Below, piece after piece: positions 1-8,549 of a DNA stretch of 12,138 nt. Numbering within the stretch: the first letter of the stretch is position 1; each line of letters begins with the position of its first letter. Source of the stretch: Gammaproteobacteria bacterium (lineage in GTDB: Bacteria; Pseudomonadota; Gammaproteobacteria; Methylococcales; Methylomonadaceae). The position numbers were made by a program, and so were the translations under genes. The notes beneath the pieces were generated by a model that saw nothing but the letters and a program-made list of their open reading frames with translations, was not told the DNA's origin and did not search any database. The stretch spans positions 1 through 12,138 of the forward strand of contig JAJRWJ010000091.1 in the NCBI GenBank assembly GCA_024276805.1. The letters are read 5' to 3'.

Positions 1-1056
1 CACCAGGAACTCGGTGCAAAAATGGTCGCCTTTGCCGGCCACCAGATGCCTCTGCATTATCCCGCCGGCATCATCGCGGAGCACCGCCATACCCGCAGCG
101 CGGCAGGCCTTTTCGACATCTCGCACATGGGGCAGTTTCTGCTCGGCGCCGAATCCGCTGCAGAGCAACTGGAGATGCTCTGTCCCGGCGATTTCAGCGG
201 CCTGCAATCCGGGCAACAGAAATACACGGTTTTTACCAACGAACAGGGCGGTATCATCGACGATCTGATCGTCACCCGTCTGGAGCGGCAGTTTCACCTG
301 GTGGTCAACGCCGCCTGCAAGAGCAAGGATTACACCCACCTGCAGCGACATCTGGCGGGTGACTGTCGCCTCGAAGAGCTCACCGGACGGGCCCTGCTGG
401 CATTGCAGGGTCCCCTGGCGGCAGAGATCATGGAAAAATTCTGCCCGCAAGCCGTCGGCCTGAACTTCATGACCGCCTGCAATAGCGAAATCGCCACCAT
501 GCCCTGTCAGATCGCACGCTGTGGCTATACCGGTGAAGATGGCTTCGAAATTTCCATCGCCAACCGGCATGTCCGGCAGCTGGCGGAACTGCTGCTGGCC
601 GAACAATCCGTACAGCCCGTTGGCCTGGGAGCAAGAGATACGCTGCGCCTGGAAGCTGGGCTCAGTCTGTATGGACACGAACTCAGCGAGACGGTCACGC
701 CAGTGGAAGCAGGACTGGCCTGGCTGGTGAAAGATTCCCACAACGACTATCCCGGCAGGTCGGTCATCCGGCAACAGCTGGAACAGGGAGCACCCCGTAA
801 ACGCATCGGCCTGCGTCCTGCCGGCAAGGCGCTGCTGCGGGAAGGCGCTGAACTGTGCAACGCAGCCGGTGAGACGGTCGGCGTCGTCACCAGCGGCGGC
901 TTCGGGCCGACTGTCGGCGGCCCGATCGCGATGGCCCGGGTGCAGACTGCCTGTGCCGCGCCTGGCACGCCGCTGTATGGCACAATCCGCAAGCAACAAG
1001 TGGCAGTGACCTGTGTGTCCCTGCCTTTCGTCCCTCACCACTATCATCGCCCCTGA
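1..1056 (+). CDS. gcvT: Aminomethyltransferase, glycine cleavage T protein (5' end cut by window)
   Basis: T protein of the glycine cleavage system. It moves the methylene group of the aminomethyl intermediate on lipoyl-GcvH to tetrahydrofolate and releases ammonia; it acts in the cytoplasm. The frame is already open at base 1 and reads HQELGAKMVAFAG, the usual GcvT N-terminal motif, so the true start lies just upstream and the ATG at 22 is internal. Family motifs are in order: the folate-site segment GGIIDDLIV (codons about 83-91 of the visible frame), RCGYTGEDGFEI, then LGARDTLRLEAGLSLYGHEL and TPVEAGLAWLVK. The C-terminal barrel follows, with GGFGPTVGGPIAMARV. The stop is two bases before gcvP, so the two are presumably cotranscribed. 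GC-rich like gcvP. The family assignment is secure. Confidence 0.97.
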   Translation, partial: HQELGAKMVAFAGHQMPLHYPAGIIAEHRHTRSAAGLFDISHMGQFLLGAESAAEQLEMLCPGDFSGLQSGQQKYTVFTNEQGGIIDDLIVTRLERQFHLVVNAACKSKDYTHLQRHLAGDCRLEELTGRALLALQGPLAAEIMEKFCPQAVGLNFMTACNSEIATMPCQIARCGYTGEDGFEISIANRHVRQLAELLLAEQSVQPVGLGARDTLRLEAGLSLYGHELSETVTPVEAGLAWLVKDSHNDYPGRSVIRQQLEQGAPRKRIGLRPAGKALLREGAELCNAAGETVGVVTSGGFGPTVGGPIAMARVQTACAAPGTPLYGTIRKQQVAVTCVSLPFVPHHYHRP

Positions 1057-1058
1057 CC

Positions 1059-3967
1059 ATGCCTGACAACCAGCCCACTCTGAAGCAACTGGAAATGCGC
1101 GGCAACTTCATCGACCGCCATATCGGACCCAACCAGCAGCAGATCGACCTGATGCTGGCTGCACTGGACTGCCGCAACCTGCAGGAACTGATCGACAGAG
1201 CCATCCCCGCCAATCTTGTCGATCCCGAACCCCTGTCGCTCACCGAAACCATCAGTGAGCGCGCGGTCATCGATTACATGCGCAAAATGCGTTCCCGCAA
1301 CAAGGTCTTCACATCGATGATCGGCCTGGGTTACTACGACACCATCATGCCCGCGGTGATCAAACGCAACGTTCTGGAGAATCCCGGCTGGTATACGGCC
1401 TACCCCCCTTACCAGGCGGAAATCAGCCAGGGACGCCTGGAGGCGTTGCTGAATTTCCAGCAGATGATCATCGACCTGACCGGCATGCAGATCGCCCACG
1501 CCTCGCTGCTGGATGAAGCGACCGCCGCCGCGGAAGCCATGGCGATGTCGCGGCGCCTGTCGAAAAACGCCAGCAATCGTTATTTTGTCGACCGGCATTG
1601 TTTTCCGCAGACCATTGCCGTGCTGCGTACCCGCGCCGAATCCATGGGCTTCGAGATCGTCGTCGTGGACCCGTACACAGCTCTCGAAAAACAGGATTTC
1701 TTCGGCGTGCTGCTGCAATATCCCGATGCCAATGGCGCCATCAGGGATTTGCACGATGTTGCCAGCATCGCCCGGGAAAAAGCCGCGCTGACCACCGTGG
1801 CCGCCGATTTATTGTCCCTGGTATTGCTGCAGCCACCAGCGGCATTCGGTGTCGATATCGTGGTCGGCAGCGCCCAACGTTTCGGTGTGCCGATGGGCTA
1901 CGGCGGCCCGCATGCGGCCTATTTCGCAACCCGGGAAGCCTTCAAGCGCGCCATGCCGGGGCGCATCATCGGGGTCAGCAAAGACAGCTTCGGGCAGCCG
2001 GCGCTGCGCATGGCTCTGCAGACCCGGGAACAGCACATCCGCCGCGACAAGGCCACCAGCAACATCTGCACCGCGCAGGTCCTGCTGGCCGTAATCGCCA
2101 GCTTCTACGCCATCTATCATGGTCCGAAGGGACTGCGCCTGATCGCCGGACGGGTGCATCGCTACACGCAAATACTGGCCGCCGGACTGCACAAACTGGG
2201 CTATAAACTCACCGGCGACTGCTACTTCGACAGCATCGTGGTCATCGTTCCCAGCCGCGCCAAACGTATCGCCGCCAGTGCCCGGGAGGTTGGCATCAAT
2301 GTCAGAAGCATCGATGCCGACCATATTGGCATTTCCCTGGATGAAACCACCACCCGTCGCGAACTGCGCGCCCTGTGGACGGCATTTTCCGCAGCCACCG
2401 ATGCCATTCCAGACATCAACGGCCTGGACAGGCAAATCAGTGAATGTATTCCGGAATCGTTGCTGCGCCGGGACGACATTCTCCAGCACCCGGTGTTCCA
2501 TCGCTATCATTCGGAAACCGCAATGATGCGCTACATGCGCAGGCTGGCGCGCCGCGATATCGCCCTGGACCGGGCCATGATCCCGCTGGGCTCCTGCACC
2601 ATGAAGCTCAACGCCGCCACCGCCATGGAGGCCATCTCGCACAGCGAGTTCAGCAACCTGCATCCCTTTGCCCCGCTGTTTCAGACGCTGGGCTACCAGC
2701 AGCTGTTCAGCGAACTGGAGGACATGCTCTGCGACCTGACCGGCTTCGACGCCTTTCCCTGCAGCCCAATGCCGGCTCCCAGGGGGAATATTCCGGTCTG
2801 CTGGTGATCCGCAAATATCACCGCGTCAACGGCCAGAAGCAGCGCAACATCTGTCTGATTCCGGCTTCCGCCCATGGCACCAACCCCGCCAGCGCGGTCA
2901 TGGCCGGCCTGACCGTGGTGGTACTGCAATGCACTGCGGAAGGCAATATCGATATCGACGATCTGCGCGCCAGGGCGGCGCAATACAGCGACAGCCTGGC
3001 GGCGCTGATGATCACCTACCCCTCCACCCATGGTGTCTTCGAGGAATCGTTCCGGGAAATCTGCCGGATCGTCCACGAACACGGCGGCCAGGTGTACCTG
3101 GACGGCGCCAATTTCAATGCCCTGGTGGGCATCTGCCGGCCGGGTAAGATCGGCGCCGACGTCGCCCATCTCAACCTGCACAAGACCTTCGCCATTCCCC
3201 ATGGCGGCGGCGGTCCCGGCGTCGGTCCGATCGGCGTGGGCCGGCATCTGGCGCCGTTTCTACCGGACCATCCGGTGGTGAAAGGTGTCAATCCGGCCAG
3301 GGGCGAACACGGCACCATCGGCACGGTTTCCGCGGCACCCTGGGGATCGGCCAGCATCCTGACAATTTCCTGGGCCTATATCGCGATGATGGGCGCTGCC
3401 GGCCTGAAACGCGCCACCCAGGTCGCGATACTCAATGCCAATTACATCGCCAGTCGGCTGGCGCCCCATTACCGCATCCTCTATACCGGAAAAAACGGCA
3501 TGGTCGCCCACGAATGCATCATCGACCTGCACGAATTCAGGAAAACCAGCAACGTCAGCGTCGACGATGTTGCCAAGCGCCTGATCGATTACGGCTTCCA
3601 TGCACCGACCATTTCCTTCCCGGTGGCCAATACCATGATGATCGAACCCACCGAAAGTGAAAACAAGACGGAACTGGACCGCTTCTGCGATGCCATGATC
3701 GCCATCAGGGAAGAAATAGCCACCCTGGAAAAAGGCCATGCAGACCCAAGCGACAATGTCCTGCACAATGCGCCACATTGCCACCGCCTGTTGATGGAAG
3801 ACTGGCAGCTGCCCTATTCCAAGAAACAGGCCTTCTTTCCCGACTATCAGCAGAACGATGACAAATACTGGCCGCCGGTCGGGCGCATCGATGCCGTGTA
3901 TGGCGACCGGCACCTGGTCTGCACCTGCCCGCCGCCGTCAGCCTATGAAGACCAGGAGGAACATTGA
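1059..3967 (+). pseudogene. gcvP: Glycine dehydrogenase (decarboxylating), P protein, split by a one-base frameshift
   Basis: PLP-dependent P protein, which decarboxylates glycine and passes the aminomethyl group to lipoyl-GcvH. The first frame runs from ATG 1059 and matches GcvP from FIDRHIGP near the N-terminus through AMIPLGSCTMKLNAA to LTGFDAF. It then reads nonsense to a stop at 2807. The homology resumes one frame back at LQPNAGSQGEYSGLL (from about 2759) and continues to the stop at 3967. That part includes AHGTNPASA and the PLP motif LNLHKTFAIPHGGGGPG, with the Schiff-base lysine at 3182-3184. One added base near 2754-2758 would restore about 969 residues; E. coli GcvP has 957. No other damage is visible, so a sequencing or assembly error is as likely as a real mutation. 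ATG 1059 gives the expected N-terminal length, but I see no clear Shine-Dalgarno; translation may be coupled to gcvT. Confidence 0.93.
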
Positions 3968-4009
3968 GTCCATGCGGTATTCTTCTGACCGGGAAGCTGG
4001 CACGCTATT

Positions 4010-4025
4010 GACAGGTTGTCCTGTC
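4010..4025. repeat. 16-base inverted repeat, possible operator or hairpin
   Basis: GACAGG-TTGT-CCTGTC: perfect 6-base arms around a 4-base centre, 43 bases after the gcvP stop. A TTGACA sequence (4008-4013) overlaps its left arm, but no -10-like box lies 16-18 bases downstream. There is no T-run after it, so it is not a classic terminator. It could be a regulator site for the transporter gene or chance. Confidence 0.3.
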
Positions 4026-4095
4026 GGGTTCCGTTCCTCAACCGCAACCTGCGCCAAATCACCAGCAGGGCATCGGCAGAATAAAAATTTCAAAC

Positions 4096-4125
4096 GTAGC
4101 CCGGATGGAGTTTGCGGAATCCGGG
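4096..4125. repeat. GTAG-headed REP-like palindrome
   Basis: Starts with GTAG, followed by a perfect 7-base stem (CCCGGAT at 4100-4106, ATCCGGG at 4119-4125) around a 12-base loop rich in G and A. This GTAG-plus-CCCGGAT...ATCCGGG layout is the known form of many short intergenic palindromes in proteobacteria that are mobilised by RAYT (TnpA-REP) enzymes. It sits in a spacer, as such elements do. Only one copy is in this window and the matching RAYT gene is not here; the tnpA at the right end is an ordinary IS200-type enzyme. Confidence 0.7.
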
Positions 4126-4213
4126 AAAAGCCGCCCATGGACGACATCAAATTACTGCAATAGCGATTGCAGGCCGGCTATTCAGATCACAAACGAGGTG
4201 ATGAAATGAACCC

Positions 4214-4221
4214 AAAAGGAG
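4214..4221 (+). promoter_or_regulatory. Strong ribosome binding site of the SMR gene
   Basis: AAAAGGAG ends 6 bases before ATG 4228. It selects this start over the upstream ATGs at 4201 (two codons, then stop) and 4206 (about 20 codons in another frame). Confidence 0.75.
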
Positions 4222-4227
4222 AAACAA

Positions 4228-4557
4228 ATGCCCTACATCTATCTGGCAATCGCCATCCTGGCTGAAGTAATCGCCACCAGCGCCCTCAAGGCATCCAGGG
4301 AATTCACCCAGATCGTTCCCAGCGTAATCGTCGTGCTGGGATATGGCACGTCCTTCTATTTCATGACCCTGACCCTGCGCAGCATCCCGCTGGGCATCAC
4401 CTACGCCATCTGGTCCGGCGTCGGCATCGTGCTGATCGCCACCACCGGGGCCCTGCTGTACCGGGAAGTCCCGGACCTGCCGGCAATCATCGGCATGGGC
4501 CTGATTATCGCCGGCGTGGTAATCATCAATGTCTTTTCCAGGACCGTCGCACACTGA
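4228..4557 (+). CDS. Small multidrug resistance (SMR) efflux transporter, EmrE-like
   Basis: A 109-residue inner-membrane proton-coupled exporter of lipophilic cations such as quaternary ammonium compounds; the family works as an antiparallel dimer. Four hydrophobic segments are visible, at about residues 4-22, 30-50, 56-76 and 84-103. The key glutamate in TM1 is present (AILAEVIATSALK, Glu13, equal to Glu14 of EmrE). The TM3 signature YAIWSGVGIVLI and the TM4 motif DLPAIIGM also match EmrE closely. The TM3 sequence favours the EmrE (Qac) branch over the SugE/Gdx guanidinium exporters, but the exact substrate is inferred. It has its own strong ribosome binding site and the same high GC as gcvP, so it belongs with the resident chromosome rather than with the AT-rich operon facing it. 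Confidence 0.93.
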   Translation: MPYIYLAIAILAEVIATSALKASREFTQIVPSVIVVLGYGTSFYFMTLTLRSIPLGITYAIWSGVGIVLIATTGALLYREVPDLPAIIGMGLIIAGVVIINVFSRTVAH

Positions 4558-4639
4558 GCCCAATAACTGCCCACACAGGTAAATGTCAGAAATCATGAAA
4601 TAATGCCTGGCAACGATTGTTTGCAACACATGTCAAAGC

Positions 4640-6106
4640 TTAGTTGCTTACAGGATGCATACAACTCAGTAATTCTGCCAGGTTGACGGTTGCAATACCT
4701 GACATAATATCTGACATGGCATAGGGAATGACAAGATCGCCATTATGAATAACTGCACCACAGGAATAAAGCACATTAGGAACATAACCTTCCCGCTCTG
4801 TTTCATGAGGTGTCATAAAGGGTTCTCTCATGCGGGCAATAATTTTTGTTGGATTTTCGAGATCCAGTAAGATTGCTCCCAGGCAATATTCGCGCATAGG
4901 CCCCACCCCGTGGGTCAGCATTAACCAGCCTTGTTCTGTTTCCAATGGCGAACCGCAGTTTCCTATCTGGATAAACTCCCAGGGATAAGTTGGCTCCTGA
5001 ATGATGCTGGACTCCTGCCAGAAATGTAAATGGTCAGAAAACATGATACGGTTGTTCTCCCCATCCTGTCGTGACAACATGACAAACTGACCGTTTATTT
5101 TACGCGGAAAAAGAGCCATTCCCTTGTTTTGAACAGCTTTCCCATTCAGCGTGATAATTCTGAAACTAACAAAATCCTGAGTTTCGATCAGGTTGGGCAA
5201 AATGCTGAAACCATTGTATGCTGTGTAGGTAGCATAATAAGTGACTTCACCATCATCATGTACAAATCTGACAAACCGGGCATCCTCGATACCTTTGCTG
5301 TCATTTTCAGACACTGGAAAAATGACCCGTTCTGATAATCTGTGCTCGGGATTAAAGTTGAGTTCATAATTTGAATTGGCCAGCCATCTTATAATATCAA
5401 TCGTATCATCATAGCCAAAAGCTTCACAATAATCATTGATAGCTTGAGTCAACTCATTATAAGTAAAATTTTCCTTCAATTTATCCAGAATTACCGCCGT
5501 GGTTTTATTAGCGGCCTTCATTTCAAGTAATTTCAACTGGAAAAGATGGCAATCATACACTGGATTAAGTTGATAAACCGGAGTTTCGACATATTCGCTG
5601 GGTGAGTCAATAATGACGGCATTATGCTCATCAATGACCACGCTGCGAAAAACGATAGATGAGATATGCCCTTCACCGGTCGCACGAAGACTCATCACAA
5701 ACCGCATATGACCATCAGGAAGATGACTTTGATCGGGATGCAGTAGCATAGAAGGATTAAAAAGCGCTGCTGATTCAATGGAATATTCCATGGTGAAGTA
5801 AGCGCCAATCAAAAGTTTTCTGGTTTCACTGATTGAATCACGCTCTGAAAAATTTCCTGACGCCTCATCAAAATGGCGTAACAACACCTTCTTTATATTT
5901 TTGTGTCGATCCGAAAAACTAATCAAAATTTCAGCTAATAATACTTCTGCAACACTTTCGGATAAATCCGTCACTCGCTTTATGATTTTTAAGATTCGCG
6001 TTTTATCATTGGGAATATATAAACGGGTAATAACCCGAGAAGCATCCCGATTAATTTTAGTTTTTTTGCGCTTAATATGCGGTATCTGAGCAATTTTTGT
6101 ATTCAT
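4640..6106 (-). CDS. GH130-family protein (DUF377/COG2152), long form with altered phosphate site
   Basis: A 488-residue protein with a GH130 five-bladed beta-propeller; the family contains beta-mannoside phosphorylases and hydrolases. The first blade is FNPSMLLHPDQ...RFVMSLRATGEGHISS (about 117-150). The catalytic-acid motif GIEDAR has Asp275. FPRKINGQFVMLSR (333-346) and GWLMLTHGVG (393-402) follow. Extra parts are an N-terminal extension of about 110 residues, basic at its start, and a helical-looking insert at about 170-260. Aligned by eye with the shorter GH130 upstream, the phosphate-binding Arg, Asn and Lys are replaced by Lys328, Gly329 and Gln380, while Arg346 and His399 remain. So it may be a hydrolase, a transglycosidase or an unusual phosphorylase. 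Last gene of the apparent operon, 103 bases after the other GH130 gene, with a weak ribosome binding site. No clear terminator was found in the 82 bases to the convergent SMR gene. Confidence 0.88.
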   Translation of the reverse strand: MNTKIAQIPHIKRKKTKINRDASRVITRLYIPNDKTRILKIIKRVTDLSESVAEVLLAEILISFSDRHKNIKKVLLRHFDEASGNFSERDSISETRKLLIGAYFTMEYSIESAALFNPSMLLHPDQSHLPDGHMRFVMSLRATGEGHISSIVFRSVVIDEHNAVIIDSPSEYVETPVYQLNPVYDCHLFQLKLLEMKAANKTTAVILDKLKENFTYNELTQAINDYCEAFGYDDTIDIIRWLANSNYELNFNPEHRLSERVIFPVSENDSKGIEDARFVRFVHDDGEVTYYATYTAYNGFSILPNLIETQDFVSFRIITLNGKAVQNKGMALFPRKINGQFVMLSRQDGENNRIMFSDHLHFWQESSIIQEPTYPWEFIQIGNCGSPLETEQGWLMLTHGVGPMREYCLGAILLDLENPTKIIARMREPFMTPHETEREGYVPNVLYSCGAVIHNGDLVIPYAMSDIMSGIATVNLAELLSCMHPVSN

Positions 6107-6209
6107 TCGGCAATTCTACTAAATTCCATCCACTTGTAAACCACTCAGGTAAAGCACAATTAATAATCCCCTTGGCATGATAGGGGCTTATTTGTTGCGC
6201 ATCGCCTCA
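6107..6209 (-). other. Spacer between the two GH130 genes, with weak hairpin
   Basis: 103 bases, the longest gap inside the operon. It contains a 5-base stem (CCCCT 6168-6172 with AGGGG 6182-6186, 9-base loop). On the transcribed strand this precedes an ATTATTAATT stretch. It could reduce readthrough into the last gene, but it is weak for a terminator. Confidence 0.3.
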
Positions 6210-7154
6210 CTACATAGGTGCTCGACTATTTGCCAGACAAAGCTCTACCAGTTCATCGATCACTGCCGTTCCAATGCACATGACACTATCAGCGCCGCCC
6301 CAGTAAATTTTCACCAGGCCGTTGTCCTCCGGCACTGCACCGCAGGTAAACACAACGTTAGACACATAACCAGTGACTTCCCAGGGATCTTCAGGTTGCA
6401 CTATCCATTGATCGGATACTCCGATAATCTTCGCTGGTTCATGCAGATCATGTAATACAACGCCCAGACGATAGACTGCGCCTGCCATGGTATTAAATAC
6501 CCCATGATAAATATGCAACCAGCCCTTGCTGGTTTTAAAAGGCGGTGCACCGGGGCCTATTTTCATTTCATCCCAATGATAGGCCACGGGCTTCATAATG
6601 ACACGAGAATCCCCCCAATGAATAAGATCCGGAGAATAAGAAATCCATATTGACCAGGATGATATTTCAGAATGCGGCCGATCGAGCCGCACATAACGGC
6701 CGTTAATTTTTTCCGGAAAAATGACGACATTGCGATAATCGGCCTGGGTAATAAGCGAAATACGTTCGACAGAGTCAAAGTCTCTTGTTCGTGCCAGTGC
6801 TATGCGCACACCATGCTTCGAATAGGCACTGTAAGCCAGCAGAAAGCTATCTTCTAATGGACAGATCCTGAGATCCTCAATACCACAGGCTTCATATTCA
6901 GCAAACACACCTTCTGCCGCAGGTGTCAGAAAAGGTTCGGGCGCAACTGTAAAGGAAAACCCATCACTGCTTTCAGCCTTGCCTATGATAGAGCGACCAT
7001 TATGCAGATGTGATCTGAACAGCATAATATAGCGGCCTTGATGTTTCACGATACCGGCATTGTGTACCGTTGCAACTGGATAGGGAACATCGTCCCGAGT
7101 TAGAATAGGATTATCAGAGTAGCGTTTAACGATAGGGTTTTGCTGAGCAGTCAT
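6210..7154 (-). CDS. GH130 phosphorylase, probable beta-1,4-mannoside type
   Basis: A 314-residue GH130 protein of normal family length. GH130 phosphorylases cleave beta-mannosides with inorganic phosphate to give mannose 1-phosphate. Motifs in order: NPILTRDDVPYPVATVHNAGIV (about 15-36), GIEDLRI with the predicted general acid Asp94, YRNVVIFPEKINGRYVRLDRP (140-160), MKIGPGAPP (197-205) and GWLHIYHGV (211-219). Residues at the phosphate-site positions known from Bacteroides mannosylglucose phosphorylase are all present with the same spacing: Arg141, Asn142, Arg159, Lys198 and His217. No signal peptide, so cytoplasmic. It starts 39 bases after the GT-PMI gene, with a modest AGGT ribosome binding site. 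The exact acceptor (glucose, mannose, GlcNAc or other) cannot be read from sequence by eye. Confidence 0.92.
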   Translation of the reverse strand: MTAQQNPIVKRYSDNPILTRDDVPYPVATVHNAGIVKHQGRYIMLFRSHLHNGRSIIGKAESSDGFSFTVAPEPFLTPAAEGVFAEYEACGIEDLRICPLEDSFLLAYSAYSKHGVRIALARTRDFDSVERISLITQADYRNVVIFPEKINGRYVRLDRPHSEISSWSIWISYSPDLIHWGDSRVIMKPVAYHWDEMKIGPGAPPFKTSKGWLHIYHGVFNTMAGAVYRLGVVLHDLHEPAKIIGVSDQWIVQPEDPWEVTGYVSNVVFTCGAVPEDNGLVKIYWGGADSVMCIGTAVIDELVELCLANSRAPM

Positions 7155-7193
7155 GATTGTACCTGAAAATGTGAGTCAATAGCACAAGCGAGT

Positions 7194-8549
7194 TCATAAT
7201 CTGCCATAATCATCCTCTAAACGTTCAATATCATCTTCTCCAAAATAATCACCTCGCTGGATCTCAATGAAATGTATGGGTTCATCATGCGGATTAGCGA
7301 CTCTGTGCAAAGTTCCCGGGGGTATATCAAATGACTGTCCAGGTACAACTGTAATGATTTTGTCACCGAGGGTTATTTGCCCCCTACCTGACATAAAAAG
7401 CCAGTGTTCAGAACGTCGCTTATGACGCTGTAGACTGAGCCTTTTACCTGGATAAACAATAATTTCTTTCACTTTATACTGTGCTTCATCAGCCAGTATT
7501 TTATAATAGCCCCAGGGTCTGTGATCTTCCCGCTTGTTGCTTTGCAGAATTGCTTCATAAACCTGAATATAATCAACCACCATACGTTCAACGGTAAAAT
7601 GCTGTTCAACATGATGGCGGCAGTTTTTACGCTGAATATCTTTTATCTGCCTGACTGCAGCAATGGCTTCAGCCACATTATTCACCAGAAAACCATTTTG
7701 TCCATCTTCAATCAATTCAGGCATACTGCCTTTGTTGAAGGCAATTACCGGCGTCCCACAGGCCATTGATTCAATGACGGACAAGCCAAAAGGTTCATTA
7801 AAGTTAATGGGATGAAGCAATGTACTGGCATTGCCGAGCAACTGATTGCGCAGATTCGGGCCGACACTGCCAATATAATCAATTTTTGACGAAATTAAAT
7901 GGGGTTCGATGAATTGATCATAATAGTCCTGATCTTGAATAATACCTGCCATAATCAGTTTTTGATTGCAACCCAGGGCAATTTCTATCGCTTCACGCGC
8001 TCCTTTGTCAGGGTGTATGCGCCCAAAAAACAGCAGATAATCTTCATCCGGTTCAGGCTGAAACTCGAACTGTTCTAAATTAATACCATGATGTACGGTT
8101 TTAATGTAATCCAGCTGGGCTGCCCGGTCAGCATCACTGATTGAGACATAAAAAGTTTTACCATTGTACTTTTCATAAACCGGAAGAATACCGTGTGAAG
8201 AAAAGCCGTGAATAGTGGTTACCATTGGCGTGTTGGTCTGACCGGTGTAAGTCAGAGGCAGGAAATCGAAGTGATTATGAATAATATCAAATTCTTCCGC
8301 CTGATCAAAAAGCTCTGAAATATGCAGGCATTCCCATACCTTTGGCAAAATATTGGCATCCTCTTCATACCCTTTGGGACAAACAGCATGTAATACTCCT
8401 TTAGTCTCTGAATCTGCCGTTGCAAACAGGGTGATCTGGTGTCCAAGCGCAACCAGTCCTTCGGTAATCAGGGAAACAATACTTTCCCAAGGACCATAAT
8501 GACGCGGCGGTGTACGCCAGGCAATGGGTGAAAGCATCGCAATACGCAT
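7194..8549 (-). CDS. GT4 glycosyltransferase fused to type II phosphomannose isomerase cupin
   Basis: A 451-residue two-domain enzyme. Residues 1-335 are a GT4 (GT-B fold) transferase: MRIAMLSPIAWRTPP with the nucleotide-sugar loop, HNHFDFLP, FFGRIHPDKGA (175-185) and the EX7E signature Glu252...Glu260 in NEPFGLSVIESMACGTPVIA. Residues 344-451 are a complete type II PMI cupin, as normally found at the C-terminus of ManC: RPWGYYKIL, LSLQRHKRRSEHW, IPPGTLHR and GDYFGEDDIERLEDDYGR. The expected metal ligands are Gln374, His376, Glu381 and His415. This domain would interconvert fructose 6-phosphate and mannose 6-phosphate. No guanylyltransferase domain is present. The start codon shares one base with the upstream stop (TAATG), and a GGAGG site lies inside that gene's end, so translation is probably coupled. 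Donor likely GDP-mannose, by inference. Confidence 0.93.
   Translation of the reverse strand: MRIAMLSPIAWRTPPRHYGPWESIVSLITEGLVALGHQITLFATADSETKGVLHAVCPKGYEEDANILPKVWECLHISELFDQAEEFDIIHNHFDFLPLTYTGQTNTPMVTTIHGFSSHGILPVYEKYNGKTFYVSISDADRAAQLDYIKTVHHGINLEQFEFQPEPDEDYLLFFGRIHPDKGAREAIEIALGCNQKLIMAGIIQDQDYYDQFIEPHLISSKIDYIGSVGPNLRNQLLGNASTLLHPINFNEPFGLSVIESMACGTPVIAFNKGSMPELIEDGQNGFLVNNVAEAIAAVRQIKDIQRKNCRHHVEQHFTVERMVVDYIQVYEAILQSNKREDHRPWGYYKILADEAQYKVKEIIVYPGKRLSLQRHKRRSEHWLFMSGRGQITLGDKIITVVPGQSFDIPPGTLHRVANPHDEPIHFIEIQRGDYFGEDDIERLEDDYGRL

Larger units (their letters stand above)
3968..4227. other. Intergenic spacer between gcvP and the SMR transporter
   Basis: About 260 bases with no convincing gene. 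It holds a 16-base inverted repeat (4010-4025), a GTAG-headed REP-like palindrome (4096-4125) and the ribosome binding site of the next gene. I could not find a well-spaced pair of -35/-10 boxes or a hairpin followed by a T-run. No guanidine riboswitch motif (paired hairpins with ACGR loops) was recognised, although such elements precede some SMR genes. Confidence 0.5.

Noticed and set aside
1054..1062. Missing gcvH between gcvT and gcvP as a sign of a broken pathway
   Set aside because: gcvH may lie upstream of this window or elsewhere; gene order of the gcv genes varies between genomes.
1044..1754. Long - strand frames opposite gcvT and gcvP (also 1809-2663, 2693-3247 and 3260-3913)
   Set aside because: These are mirror frames of GC-rich coding sequence, with low-complexity His/Gly/Ala-rich products and no family resemblance.
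2754..2760. Programmed -1 frameshift in gcvP
   Set aside because: The in-frame codons TTT-CCC preceded by C do not fit X-XXY-YYZ slippage, and GcvP is not known to use recoding.
3858..4163. Open frame of 101 codons over the end of gcvP and the following spacer
   Set aside because: The first third is an out-of-frame shadow of gcvP, the rest crosses the REP-like element, and there is no recognisable protein or ribosome binding site.
3968..4227. Guanidine riboswitch upstream of the SMR gene
   Set aside because: No paired ACGR-loop hairpins or other known guanidine motif were found, and the transporter resembles EmrE rather than the guanidinium exporters.
4206..4268. Short ORF (about 20 codons) overlapping the SMR start as a possible leader peptide
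   Set aside because: It has no good ribosome binding site of its own; the AAAAGGAG lies inside it and is correctly spaced for the SMR ATG.
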